Source: CAZVFE01 sp964626405 (lineage in GTDB: Bacteria > Bacteroidota > Bacteroidia > Cytophagales > Spirosomataceae). From it: 31,075 bases of DNA. The position numbers and the translations under genes were made by a program. The notes under the pieces are model-generated. The model worked only from the letters and a program-made list of their open reading frames with translations. It made no database searches and was not told the DNA's origin. Each line of letters begins with the position of its first letter. Position 1 is the first letter of the stretch. The DNA is taken from positions 1 through 31,075 of the forward strand of contig CAZVFE010000014.1 of NCBI GenBank assembly GCA_964626405.1. The letters are read 5' to 3'. Below are positions 6,339 through 14,519 of this stretch, one piece after another.

Positions 6339-8429
6339 ATGCAAAGCTTTAGAACAGAATTAGAAAATCCGCTTGTTGAAAAAGATATTATTGACCTTGC
6401 AAAGAAAATCGAGGAATTTAAAAATGGGGAAATCCATGAAGAAAAATTTCGTTCATTAAGGCTAGCAAGAGGGGTTTATGGACAAAGGCAAAAAGGTGTA
6501 CAAATGATTCGCATCAAATTGCCTTATGGTAAATTAACCTTTCGTCAGTGGAGAAGAATTGCAGATGTTTCAGATGAATATTCAACAGGAAATTTACATT
6601 TAACGACCAGACAAGACATTCAAATACATTATGTTTCTTTGGATAGGACGCCTGAATTATGGGCGGAATTAGAAAAAGATGAAGTGACTTTGCGTGAGGC
6701 TTGTGGAAATACGGTAAGAAATGTAACCGCCTCCCCTACCTCTGGGATTGACCCTAAGGAATTATTTGATGTGAGTCCGCATGCGGATGCAACCTTCCGA
6801 TATTTTTTAAGAAATCCGATTTGTCAGGAAATGGGGAGAAAGATAAAGATTTCTTTTTCGAATACGGAGGAAGACACTTCTTTATCTTATTTGCATGATT
6901 TAGGATTTGTGCCGAAGATAGAGAATGGGGTGAAAGGATTTAAGGTAGTAGTTGGTGGAGGATTAGGTGCTCAGCCAATGCTTGCGCATACCTATTTTGA
7001 ATTCTTAGAGGAAAATAAAATCATTCCTTTAATAGAGGCGGTGCTAAGAGTATTTGATCGTCATGGAGAGCGAAATTCTCGTCATAAGGCACGTTTGAAA
7101 TTTTTAATTCAAAAAATCGGTTTTGAAGAATTTGTGAATTTAGTAGATCAAGAAAGATTAGCCTTGAAAAATCATTCGGTAGAAATAAAAGACGCAAATT
7201 TATGGGCGGTTGAAGAACCTACTAAATTGAATGAAAAAATATCTAGCCATGAAAATTTTGAAATTTGGAAAAAAACGAATGTTTTCGAACAAAAGCAAAA
7301 GGGATTTTATGGAATATATGTAAGAGTATTGAACGGCAATATTTCAACAGAAATCTCCCGGAAATTAATTGAAAAATTGGAAGGTTATGTGGGAGATGAT
7401 ATTCGGATTACCATAAACCAAGGGTTAATGTTAAAGTTTGTTCCCCAAAAGAATTTAGGATATGTATTTGAAGTTTTAAATGAATTTGGATTGGCAAAAG
7501 CAGGTGCAAATTCTACTAATAATATAACGTCTTGCCCGGGTACGGATACTTGTAATTTAGCGATTTCAGATTCTACCCATATTACAAGGGAATTGGAAAA
7601 AGTGATTGAGGATGAATTCCCAGAATTAATTGAGAATTCTGAAATAAAAATTAAGATTTCAGGATGTATGAATTCTTGTGGGCAACATGGAATGGCGAGT
7701 ATTGGATTCCATGGATCTTCCTTGAAGTCACCTGATAAGCGGGTAATACCAGCCTTGCAAGTATTGTTAGGAGGAGGAGTTTTAGGAAATGGGGAAGCTA
7801 TTTTGGCAAATAAGGTGATTAAAGTGCCATCTAAAAGAGGGCCTAAGACCTTGAGAACCCTATTAAATAATTATGAAGAAAATGGTTTAGAGGGTGAATA
7901 TTTTTATCAGTATTTTGAAAGAATGGGGGAAAAATATTTCTATGAATTATTAAAGCCCTTAACGGATTTAAGTATTCTAACGGAGGACGAATATATTGAT
8001 TGGGGTGCGGACATCGAGTTTAAAACTGAAATTGGTGTAGGTGAATGTGCAGGGGTAATGGTAGATTTAGTGGGAACTTTATTATTTGAGGCAGAGGAGA
8101 AATTATCCTGGGCGAAAGAGGCAATGGAGGAGAATCGTTGGGCAGATAGCATTTACCATTCATATGCAAGTTTTATCTCTGGGGCGAAAGCTTTATTATT
8201 GGGAAAAGACATTACAGTTTCCAATCAACAAGCAGTGATTAACAAATTTGATGAGAATTTTACAGTAGATGAAGGTTGTAAATGGGACTTTGAATGTTTT
8301 AAAAATACCGTCATGTTGATTAATCAAAATAAACCAAGCCAGCCATTCGCTATAAATTATTTTGAATCAGCTCAAAATTTTATAACAAAAGCTTTTGAAT
8401 TAAGAGCTAAAGAAACCAAAAACGCCTAA
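6339..8429 (+). CDS. Siroheme/[4Fe-4S] sulfite or nitrite reductase with HEPN-like C-terminal domain
   Basis: This 696-residue hemoprotein should carry out the six-electron reduction of sulfite to sulfide or nitrite to ammonia. Two ferredoxin-like half-domains start with LPYGKLTFRQW (61-71) and FYGIYVRVL (323-331). NLHLTTRQDIQIHYV (85-99) and ACGNTVRNVTASP (121-133) are siroheme-site signatures. The cluster and heme ligands are Cys399 and Cys405 (SCPGTDTC) with Cys443 and Cys447 (GCMNSCGQHG). After the usual end of the core (about 560), residues 570-690 form an extra helical domain (MVDLVGTLLFEAEEKLSW, AKEAMEENRWADSIYHSYAS) that resembles the HEPN extension seen on Bacteroidota homologues. 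Substrate choice cannot be settled from sequence. The siroheme methyltransferase gene overlaps by one base (TAATG), so the enzyme and its cofactor are made together. Confidence 0.92.
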   Translation: MQSFRTELENPLVEKDIIDLAKKIEEFKNGEIHEEKFRSLRLARGVYGQRQKGVQMIRIKLPYGKLTFRQWRRIADVSDEYSTGNLHLTTRQDIQIHYVSLDRTPELWAELEKDEVTLREACGNTVRNVTASPTSGIDPKELFDVSPHADATFRYFLRNPICQEMGRKIKISFSNTEEDTSLSYLHDLGFVPKIENGVKGFKVVVGGGLGAQPMLAHTYFEFLEENKIIPLIEAVLRVFDRHGERNSRHKARLKFLIQKIGFEEFVNLVDQERLALKNHSVEIKDANLWAVEEPTKLNEKISSHENFEIWKKTNVFEQKQKGFYGIYVRVLNGNISTEISRKLIEKLEGYVGDDIRITINQGLMLKFVPQKNLGYVFEVLNEFGLAKAGANSTNNITSCPGTDTCNLAISDSTHITRELEKVIEDEFPELIENSEIKIKISGCMNSCGQHGMASIGFHGSSLKSPDKRVIPALQVLLGGGVLGNGEAILANKVIKVPSKRGPKTLRTLLNNYEENGLEGEYFYQYFERMGEKYFYELLKPLTDLSILTEDEYIDWGADIEFKTEIGVGECAGVMVDLVGTLLFEAEEKLSWAKEAMEENRWADSIYHSYASFISGAKALLLGKDITVSNQQAVINKFDENFTVDEGCKWDFECFKNTVMLINQNKPSQPFAINYFESAQNFITKAFELRAKETKNA

Positions 8430-9220
8430 TGAAAGATTTAAGTAAATTTAAAATATTAGAACCAAAACCGAAATTAACTTTAGTAGGAGCAGGACCAGGT
8501 GATCCAGACCTTATTACGCTAAAGGGAATAAAGGCATTAAAATCCGCCAATGTAGTTTTATATGATGCTTTGATTGATAATTCCTTATTAGAATATTGTT
8601 CCGAAGAATGCGAAAAAATTTATGTTGGAAAAAATCCAGGGGAGAGTCATTCTCAAGATTCTATCAATAAATTAATTGTAGATAAGGCTTATGAATTAGG
8701 AAATGTGGTAAGATTGAAAGGAGGAGATCCATTTGTTTTTGGAAGAGGATTTGAAGAAATTGAATATGCTAAAAAATTCAGTTTATTAACCGAGTATATT
8801 CCAGGTATTTCTTCTTCAATCTCGGGGCCAGGCCTAGCTGGAATTCCCTTAACAACCCGTGGAGTAAATGAAGGTTTTTGGGTAATGACAGGCACGAAAT
8901 CAGATGGATCTTTGAGCTCCGATTTAGTTTTAGGATTGCAATCAAATGCTACGTTAGTAATATTAATGGGGATGTCTCAATTATCAAAAATTGAAGAGGT
9001 TTGTAAAACTTTCCACAAGGAGGATACGGATGTGGCTATCATACAAAATGCATCTAAAAAAAATCAGAAAATTGGCCTTGGTAAAGCAGGGGAATTGGTT
9101 AAAATTGCAGAAGAAAATGATTTATCTAATCCTGCCATAATAGTAATTGGCCCTGTGGTATCTTTAGCGAAGAAAAATATTGTTCAAGTTTTGGAAAAGA
9201 ATAGAATTACAAAAAATTAG
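8429..9220 (+). CDS. cobA: Uroporphyrinogen-III C-methyltransferase (siroheme synthesis)
   Basis: This 263-residue SAM-dependent enzyme methylates uroporphyrinogen III at C2 and C7 to precorrin-2, the precursor of siroheme. The tetrapyrrole methylase fold shows VGAGPGDPDLIT (19-30), then VVLYDALID (42-50), and the signature VRLKGGDPFVFGRGFEE. The segment YIPGISSSISGPGLAGIPLT matches the SAM- and substrate-binding loop. It is a single-domain protein with no fused dehydrogenase/ferrochelatase (CysG) or HemD part, so precorrin-2 oxidation and iron insertion need another gene. The one-base overlap with the reductase gene places it in the same operon and ties its role to siroheme rather than to cobalamin. 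Confidence 0.92.
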   Translation: MKDLSKFKILEPKPKLTLVGAGPGDPDLITLKGIKALKSANVVLYDALIDNSLLEYCSEECEKIYVGKNPGESHSQDSINKLIVDKAYELGNVVRLKGGDPFVFGRGFEEIEYAKKFSLLTEYIPGISSSISGPGLAGIPLTTRGVNEGFWVMTGTKSDGSLSSDLVLGLQSNATLVILMGMSQLSKIEEVCKTFHKEDTDVAIIQNASKKNQKIGLGKAGELVKIAEENDLSNPAIIVIGPVVSLAKKNIVQVLEKNRITKN

Positions 9221-9223
9221 TTC

Positions 9224-9231
9224 TAGATTTG
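9224..9231 (+). promoter_or_regulatory. Possible internal promoter before the Rid gene
   Basis: TAGATTTG matches the -7 consensus TAnnTTTG and lies 13 bases before the Rid-family start. No convincing -33 TTTG is found at the expected distance, so this is only a candidate. Read-through from the cobA transcript is equally possible. Confidence 0.35.
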
Positions 9232-9244
9232 CAAAAAAATTAAA

Positions 9245-9631
9245 ATGAGTCAAAGAACAAATTATTTAAGCAATTCCCCATTTGAAGAAGTATTTGGGTA
9301 TTGTAGAGCAGTTAAAAAAGGAAATATTTTAGAAATTTCAGGAACTGTAGCATTAGTAGATGGCACCAATGTAAAGGAGGATGATTTTTATGCTCAGACT
9401 AAAAATATTATTGAGCGAATAAAAGTAGTAATTGAAGATGCAGGAGGTAAAATTGAAGACGTAGTTCGAACAAGAATTTTTACTACAGATATTTCTAAAA
9501 ATTTAGAGATAGCAAAAGCACATGTTGAGTTTTTTAAGGAGATAAAACCAACCACGGGAATTTACGAAATCCCAGCACTTATTGCTCCTCAATATAAAGT
9601 TGAAATTGAATTTACAGCAATTTTAGATTAA
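9245..9631 (+). CDS. Rid (YjgF/YER057c/UK114) family protein, non-canonical subgroup
   Basis: At 128 residues the protein has the normal Rid length, with the ISGTVAL strand (31-37) and VVRTRIFTTDI (73-83) of the family. Classical RidA hydrolyses reactive imines such as 2-aminoacrylate and uses an Arg in a PxRS-type motif. Here the equivalent region reads PTTGIYEIPAL (102-112) and has no Arg, so imine deamination is unlikely by the known mechanism. The protein probably belongs to one of the other Rid subgroups. It starts 24 bases after cobA and may be cotranscribed. Its 3' end overlaps that of the convergent regulator gene by 20 bases. I could not infer a substrate. Confidence 0.85.
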   Translation: MSQRTNYLSNSPFEEVFGYCRAVKKGNILEISGTVALVDGTNVKEDDFYAQTKNIIERIKVVIEDAGGKIEDVVRTRIFTTDISKNLEIAKAHVEFFKEIKPTTGIYEIPALIAPQYKVEIEFTAILD

Positions 9632-10175
9632 GAATTAGATTTGAAATAACGGTTTTGATGGTCTTTTGGCTTGACTTTAAAAATCCAAAGGCCATCATAT
9701 TACCTTTTGAGTTTTTCAATACTAAAGTAAAATCACTTTTTCTGATTTCCATAGGTTGCAAATGATAGGAAGAAAGCAAATTTTTTGATTCCTTCATTGC
9801 CTTCACACATTTTTCCTTGGAATGAAATAGCGGGCTCGATAAAATAACATTATTGGCCTGATCCATTAGAACCCAAAAAAATTTCTGATTTTTAAAATCT
9901 CGTACTTCAAACTGTCCATAGCAATTTGAAAAATCATTATGATTATAATCAAAAATTGGTTCAAAAAAATCTTGGATTGGATATTCTAAAGTTTCAGACA
10001 AAGAATATAATAAATATGAACTAGGGTTTACTTCTCCTTTCTCAATTCGTCGAAGATGTCTAATATCAATTTTTATTAATTGAGCTAATTGCTCCAACTT
10101 CATCCCTTTACCTAATCTTAAAATCATGGTTTTGACCCCGATTCTTTTTGAAAGTACCTTTTTTTCAGTTTCCAT
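9612..10175 (-). CDS. XRE-type helix-turn-helix regulator fused to YegP/DUF1508-like repeats
   Basis: The protein has 187 residues. Residues about 15-70 form a Cro/CI-like helix-turn-helix (LGKGMKLEQLAQLIKIDIRH, then LRRIEKGEVNPSSYLLYSLS). Residues about 88-133 (QFEVRDFKNQKFFWVLMDQA, ILSSPLFHSKEKCVKAM) match the pattern of the DUF1508/YegP unit: strand, strand, 'N..vILsS..f.sKe.c'. Residues about 147-180 (SDFTLVLKNSKGNMMAFGFL) look like a degenerate second unit. A DNA-binding head on a YegP-like tail is unusual; the tail may sense a ligand or mediate dimerisation. The gene overlaps the 3' end of the Rid gene by 20 bases. Repeated GGAC...GTC elements upstream (10211-10320) are candidate self-regulatory sites. 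The start is the only ATG before the HTH with a reasonable leader. Confidence 0.78.
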   Translation of the reverse strand: METEKKVLSKRIGVKTMILRLGKGMKLEQLAQLIKIDIRHLRRIEKGEVNPSSYLLYSLSETLEYPIQDFFEPIFDYNHNDFSNCYGQFEVRDFKNQKFFWVLMDQANNVILSSPLFHSKEKCVKAMKESKNLLSSYHLQPMEIRKSDFTLVLKNSKGNMMAFGFLKSSQKTIKTVISNLILNLKLL

Positions 10176-10210
10176 TTTTCAAAAAAAAGATTATAAATTA
10201 TCGGTAACAA

Positions 10211-10320
10211 GGACAAAAAAGTCAATTAAAATTAATAAAAAATTAAAAGGACTAAAAAGTCCATTTAATTAAAGGAAAAACTGCATAATTTTTCATTAAA
10301 TTAACTAATAGTCAATTCAT
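10211..10320. repeat. Imperfect direct repeats with internal dyads upstream of the XRE regulator
   Basis: GGACAAAAAAGTCAATTAAA (10211-10230) and GGACTAAAAAGTCCATTTAA (10249-10268) are 17/20 identical and start 38 bases apart. The second contains a perfect dyad, GGACT-AAAA-AGTCC (10249-10262); the first contains GAC-(A)6-GTC. A third partial copy, AGTCAATTCAT, ends at 10320. They lie 35 bases or more upstream of the regulator start, in the 181-base gap between it and hldA. Autoregulatory operators are the simplest reading. The remainder of the gap is AT-rich with no gene. Confidence 0.55.
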
Positions 10321-10356
10321 TATAATCTAAAAAACTTATTATTTTTTTTAAAAAAA

Positions 10357-11340
10357 TTAATTGAAAATTTGATCGGCTTCTGAAATTAATTGTTCTTTTA
10401 TTACAGGAACAACTCCTACATATTCGCAAACTAGTCCACCTGCTAAATTGGACAAGGCGGCAATAAGATCAGCGGAAAGGTTAAGGCCCAAACAACAAGC
10501 GGCCACGGAAATCACGGTATCACCCGCTCCAGATACATCTGCGATATTTCGAGTATGAGCATTACATTGAATAAACCTACCTTCATTATTTAATAATACG
10601 CCTTTTTCAGACATGGTAAGAAAGATATTTTTCATTTGGAATTTCTTTCTAAAATCTTCTGTAAGGGTTTTTAAATCCTCTAATTCAATTTTAGAATTTG
10701 AAATATTTAAACCATCCAATAATTCTTTCAAATTAGGTTTAAACAAATCTACACCGGAATAAGAAAGGAAATTTCGTTTTTTGGGATCTACTACGGTAGA
10801 AATATTATGTTTCTTTGCAAGTGTAATTATTTTTTGAATGATTTCTTCATTTAAAACACCTTTATCATAATCTTCAAAAATGATTACATCAATATCGGCA
10901 ATGATATTAGATATTTTTTCAACTAATAAATTCAATGAAGAATTAGAAATCATAGAATCGGTTTCGTCATCGATTCTAACAATTTGTTGAGATCCAGAAA
11001 TAACGCGTTCTTTTGAAGTGGTAATTCTATTTTCTTCTTGGATGACCAAATTAGTTGATAAATTATCTTCTTTTAGGAGATCAAGAATAATTTTACCGGA
11101 AGAATCATTACCAATAACGGAGCAGACAATTGGTTTGGCACCTAGGCTGAGAATATTTTTTACTACATTTCCAGCGCCGCCCAATCTATTTTCTCTTTTT
11201 GTAAGGTTAAGAACAGGAACAGGAGCTTCTGGGGATATTCGTGTAACCTTACCAAAGGAATAGGAATCAACCATTAGATCTCCTATAACTAAAACCCTTA
11301 AATTTTTAAAACCCTCAAATATCTCTTTAATCTTATTCAT
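10357..11340 (-). CDS. hldA: PfkB-family kinase, probable heptose 7-phosphate kinase domain
   Basis: The protein has 327 residues. It resembles the kinase half of RfaE/HldE, which phosphorylates D-glycero-D-manno-heptose 7-phosphate at C1 in synthesis of the LPS core sugar ADP-heptose. The N-terminus reads RVLVIGDLMVDSYSFG and RISPEAPVPVLNL, the latter typical of RfaE kinases. GGAGNVV binds the sugar. DVSGAGDTVISVAA is the ATP/anion-hole motif with the catalytic Asp. The adenylyltransferase half of HldE is absent, as in the two-gene hldA/hldC arrangement. I chose the ATG at 11340; a TTG four codons upstream overlaps moaA. The start follows the moaA stop by one base, and GGAGGA at the end of moaA acts as a Shine-Dalgarno, so the two are coupled despite having no shared pathway. 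Another PfkB sugar kinase remains possible. Confidence 0.8.
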   Translation of the reverse strand: MNKIKEIFEGFKNLRVLVIGDLMVDSYSFGKVTRISPEAPVPVLNLTKRENRLGGAGNVVKNILSLGAKPIVCSVIGNDSSGKIILDLLKEDNLSTNLVIQEENRITTSKERVISGSQQIVRIDDETDSMISNSSLNLLVEKISNIIADIDVIIFEDYDKGVLNEEIIQKIITLAKKHNISTVVDPKKRNFLSYSGVDLFKPNLKELLDGLNISNSKIELEDLKTLTEDFRKKFQMKNIFLTMSEKGVLLNNEGRFIQCNAHTRNIADVSGAGDTVISVAACCLGLNLSADLIAALSNLAGGLVCEYVGVVPVIKEQLISEADQIFN

Positions 11341-11341
11341 T

Positions 11342-12343
11342 TTATCCTCCAATAGTGGTCATAGACTCTGACAATTTAATATTTCTATTTTTTTCAGCTT
11401 CAAACCCATTTATATACCTTTTTCCTACAATTTCAACAATTTTATTCTTAATTACCTGATTTGAATTACCTTCTCTCATAAATTCTTTCAAATTAAATAC
11501 ACCAGAATCATATAAACAATTTTTTATTTGTCCGGCTGGAGTAATTCTCAATCGATTACATGCTCCACAGAAACTTCTAGAATAAGCCCCAATAATTCCA
11601 ATTTTGCCTAACCATTCCTTTGAGGAAAACATTTTGGCGGTATCTCCATGGTTAAATGGAAGGGAATAAATGGATTGACAAGAATTTTCAATTGATTTTT
11701 TAATCATTTCCTCTGAACAGGGGAATGATCCTTTCAAATCACCTTTGCCATTAAAAGGCATTTCTTCAATAAATCGAACTTCAACAGGATATTTTTTTGC
11801 AAATTCAATAAAATCTGGGATTTCATGATTATTTTTTCCTTCCATCAATACGGTATTAATCTTTAAATTAAATCCTTTTTCAATCATGGAATGAATTGCC
11901 AACATGGTTGGCTCAAATTTATCTCTTCGTGTAATGTTTTTAAAATTATCTGGATCTAGAGAATCCAGACTTATATTTAAATGGAGAATTCCTAAGTTTA
12001 AAAGTTCATCCAAGTGTTCATAGGCCAAGAGAGCATTCGTCGTGATGCAGATTTCCAAATCCTTTATTTTCGCAATTTCTTTAAGAAATTCTATAAATCC
12101 AGGACGAACAAAGGGTTCCCCCCCAGTCAGCCTCAATTTTTTTATTCCTAGTTCGGTTGAAATCTTAATGATACGTTGAATTTCAGAAAAATCTAATAAT
12201 TCATTTTCAGGCAAAAAATTAAGTCCCTTTTCTGGCATACAATATATACAACGCAAATTACATTTATCCGTAATCCCAATTCTTAAATAATTGATTTTAC
12301 GTCCGTGATTATCTACCAATTCTATAGTATTACTACCTTGCAT
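11342..12343 (-). CDS. moaA: GTP 3',8-cyclase, radical SAM (molybdopterin synthesis)
   Basis: This 333-residue enzyme catalyses the first step of molybdenum cofactor synthesis: rearrangement of GTP to 3',8-cyclo-GTP, which MoaC then uses. The N-terminal radical-SAM cluster is Cys28, Cys32 and Cys35 (DKCNLRCIYCMPEKG), followed by LRLTGGEPFVRPG. The second cluster ligands are in FCGACNRLRITPAGQIKNCL. The protein ends in Gly-Gly, the tail needed for activity in this family. The ATG at 12343 is preferred over a TTG at 12367, because the TTG falls inside a -7 promoter element. moaD is transcribed divergently from 12383; moaC, moaE and moeA are not in the window. Confidence 0.95.
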   Translation of the reverse strand: MQGSNTIELVDNHGRKINYLRIGITDKCNLRCIYCMPEKGLNFLPENELLDFSEIQRIIKISTELGIKKLRLTGGEPFVRPGFIEFLKEIAKIKDLEICITTNALLAYEHLDELLNLGILHLNISLDSLDPDNFKNITRRDKFEPTMLAIHSMIEKGFNLKINTVLMEGKNNHEIPDFIEFAKKYPVEVRFIEEMPFNGKGDLKGSFPCSEEMIKKSIENSCQSIYSLPFNHGDTAKMFSSKEWLGKIGIIGAYSRSFCGACNRLRITPAGQIKNCLYDSGVFNLKEFMREGNSNQVIKNKIVEIVGKRYINGFEAEKNRNIKLSESMTTIGG

Positions 12344-12347
12344 TATG

Positions 12348-12372
12348 TATATTTGTATTAAAGACAAAAATA
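12348..12372. promoter_or_regulatory. Overlapping divergent promoters of moaA and moaD
   Basis: On the plus strand TATATTTG (12348-12355) and on the minus strand TATTTTTG (complement of 12365-12372) both match TAnnTTTG and point to moaD and moaA respectively. The whole region between the two starts is only 39 bases, so initiation complexes on the two sides must compete. Clear -33 elements are not seen for either. Confidence 0.5.
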
Positions 12373-12382
12373 ATAAAATTCG

Positions 12383-12637
12383 ATGGAATCGGTTAATTCT
12401 TATGAAATATTGGTGTTTGGAATTTGTAAGGAATTATTGGGTAAAGACCGAATTGTTTTAGAATCAAAAGATCCATTGACATCCGAAAAATTTGAAACCT
12501 TGTTAATAGAAAAATTCCCTGAACTAAAAAAAGTGCCTTCATTAAGAATATCGGCAGACTATAAGTTCATCGAAAAAAATGCTATATTAAGTTTTAATTC
12601 TGAAATTGCATTAATTCCACCTGTATCAGGGGGTTAG
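12383..12637 (+). CDS. moaD: Molybdopterin synthase sulfur-carrier subunit
   Basis: At 84 residues the protein has the ubiquitin-like MoaD/ThiS size and ends in PPVSGG. The terminal Gly-Gly is adenylated and thiocarboxylated to carry sulfur to the dithiolene of molybdopterin in complex with MoaE. The early segment EILVFGICKELLGKDRIVLE fits the first beta hairpin and helix. It is encoded opposite moaA, which supports the Mo-cofactor role over a ThiS role. MoaE is not adjacent. Only 10 bases separate its stop from the nuoL start, so it leads an unexpected operon with respiratory genes. Confidence 0.9.
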   Translation: MESVNSYEILVFGICKELLGKDRIVLESKDPLTSEKFETLLIEKFPELKKVPSLRISADYKFIEKNAILSFNSEIALIPPVSGG

Positions 12638-12647
12638 TTTAGGACAT

Positions 12648-14519
12648 ATGAATTTACCATTTTTACTATTACTTATTCTTCCTTGGCTAAATTTTATCAA
12701 TAGTCTTGTTTTCAGAAAAAATACAGAGGTAACAAGTATTTTTTTGAATGGAATATTATTGGTATTTGGAATTTACTTTAGTTTCCAAAGCGCAGGGCAA
12801 AGTTTTGAAGAAAGTACAAATTGGTTTTCCATTGGTTCAATCAATATCAATTTATCCTTTTCAGTAAGTACATTATCAAGAGCAATGGGGGTATTAGTCC
12901 CTCTGGTAGGCTTTTTAGTTCAAATTTATTCCTATTCTTATTTAAAAGAAGATCCTAAAAGGCCAAATTTTTATATTTATCTTAATGCATTTATTGCGTC
13001 TATGATATTATTATCCTTATCGGACAATTTAATCAGTTTTTATGGAGCCTGGGAGATGGTCGGATTATTTTCCTATTTACTAATTGGATTTTGGAAGGAA
13101 AAACATGCTGCGAATCGGGCGGCAACAAAAGCATTTTTGATAAATAGGGTAGCAGATTTTTGTTTATTAATTGGATTAATATTAAGCATCAAACATTTTG
13201 GTACCTTTGAATTCTCAAAGATGAATCCAACTTTATTTGGTACACTTCCGAATTCAACTGCCTTATTACTCATACTGGGCGCAGCCGGAAAATCAGCACA
13301 ATTTCCATTTTCAACCTGGCTTCCAGATGCAATGGAGGGGCCAACGCCAGCTTCTGCCTTAATTCATGCGGCAACGATGGTTACTGCAGGAGTGGTTTTA
13401 GGGATAAAAATCATTCCATTAATTGGACTGGAAATGCAGATGGTCTTTGGCATAATAGGTTTAATATCCTTTGTATTGGGTGCCAGTTTAGCCCTTTTTC
13501 AGAATGATTTAAAAAAGGTCTTAGCCTACTCAACGATTTCACAAATAGGTTTTATGTGGTTAGGGCTTGGAGGCTCAATAAGTTTATTTCATTTATTAAC
13601 ACATGGTATTTTCAAAGCAGGATTGTTCTTAGTTGCAGGTATAATTATTCATCAAAATGAATCAAGAAAAATAAAAGACCCAAAAAATATTTTCACAATG
13701 CCATCCCTTTTAAGGAGAAATCCAATCCTATTATGGACTTTTTCCATTTTTGGATTAAGCCTAATGGGAATTCCTGGATTTTCAGGTTTTTATTCAAAAG
13801 AAAATATTTTAGCCAACCTGGAAAATTTTTCAATAAACTCCCCTTTCAAAATTGAATACCAAATTATTAAAATAATAACCTATTTTGGCCTAACGCTATC
13901 AGTTGCCTATATGAGCCGTTTGATTTATTTTATTGGATTCAAAAATATGGATCAAACAAACGAGGATCATGAAAAAGTTAATAAATTAGAATATTTTCCA
14001 ATTATCGTTTTATCCCTATTTTCTTTATTCTGGATATTTAGTTTTAATCCATTTTCACTCAACTATAACTTCTTAAATACTTGGTTCGGGATTGAAAATA
14101 TACTTACAAAAGCCCCATTATTATTTATTGTCGGCATCATTTGGATATTAGGAGGGGTTTTGGCTTATTCATTGAGAAACTGGGAGCCGACACCCATTCG
14201 GCTTGGCGGAGAAAAAATTTGGAGAAGCTTATTTCAATTAATCCTTTTTAGCTCAAAAAAATTCAATGAAATAATTGAAAAAATGCTAGACTACCTAATT
14301 GACCTTTTAGGAAGGTTTCCCGTAGTTCTTGCACATTTAATACATTGGATTGATAATCATATTATTGATTTTTTAATCGTTAGGTTCAATGGTTTTATTC
14401 AATTGAAATCAGGAACTTATTTTGCAAGATGGCAAAGGGGGAATTTTAGATCCTATATCCTTAGTGCCTTTGTTTCAATAATTTTATTAATTTTAATTAT
14501 AAGTTTAAAGAAAATATGA
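12648..14519 (+). CDS. nuoL: NADH-quinone oxidoreductase subunit L
   Basis: This 623-residue integral membrane protein is one of the three antiporter-like proton channels of respiratory complex I. It has the expected multiple hydrophobic helices, with the channel glutamate at Glu136 (GAWEMVGLFSYLLIGFW) and the lysine at Lys215 (AAGKSAQFPFSTWLPDA), then EGPTPASALIHAATMVTAG (230-248). FSGFYSKENIL carries the later channel lysine. The C-terminal section has the long amphipathic helix region and a final membrane anchor, as in NuoL. There is no adjacent DUF2309 gene, so a DabB-type carbon-uptake role is not supported. nuoM follows with a 4-base ATGA overlap. Confidence 0.94.
   Translation: MNLPFLLLLILPWLNFINSLVFRKNTEVTSIFLNGILLVFGIYFSFQSAGQSFEESTNWFSIGSININLSFSVSTLSRAMGVLVPLVGFLVQIYSYSYLKEDPKRPNFYIYLNAFIASMILLSLSDNLISFYGAWEMVGLFSYLLIGFWKEKHAANRAATKAFLINRVADFCLLIGLILSIKHFGTFEFSKMNPTLFGTLPNSTALLLILGAAGKSAQFPFSTWLPDAMEGPTPASALIHAATMVTAGVVLGIKIIPLIGLEMQMVFGIIGLISFVLGASLALFQNDLKKVLAYSTISQIGFMWLGLGGSISLFHLLTHGIFKAGLFLVAGIIIHQNESRKIKDPKNIFTMPSLLRRNPILLWTFSIFGLSLMGIPGFSGFYSKENILANLENFSINSPFKIEYQIIKIITYFGLTLSVAYMSRLIYFIGFKNMDQTNEDHEKVNKLEYFPIIVLSLFSLFWIFSFNPFSLNYNFLNTWFGIENILTKAPLLFIVGIIWILGGVLAYSLRNWEPTPIRLGGEKIWRSLFQLILFSSKKFNEIIEKMLDYLIDLLGRFPVVLAHLIHWIDNHIIDFLIVRFNGFIQLKSGTYFARWQRGNFRSYILSAFVSIILLILIISLKKI

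Noticed and set aside
8300..9240. Cobalamin or SAM riboswitch controlling cobA
   Set aside because: cobA overlaps the reductase gene with no leader, and the 5' region of the operon has only the short dyad at 6294-6314.
12344..12367. Upstream TTG start for moaA
   Set aside because: It lies within the minus-strand -7 element and would leave no room for transcription start upstream.
13073..13273. Antisense frame inside nuoL
   Set aside because: It is fully covered by a well-conserved gene on the other strand and shows no motif; the same holds for the other short antisense frames in acyl-CoA dehydrogenase, photolyase and DUF1501 genes.
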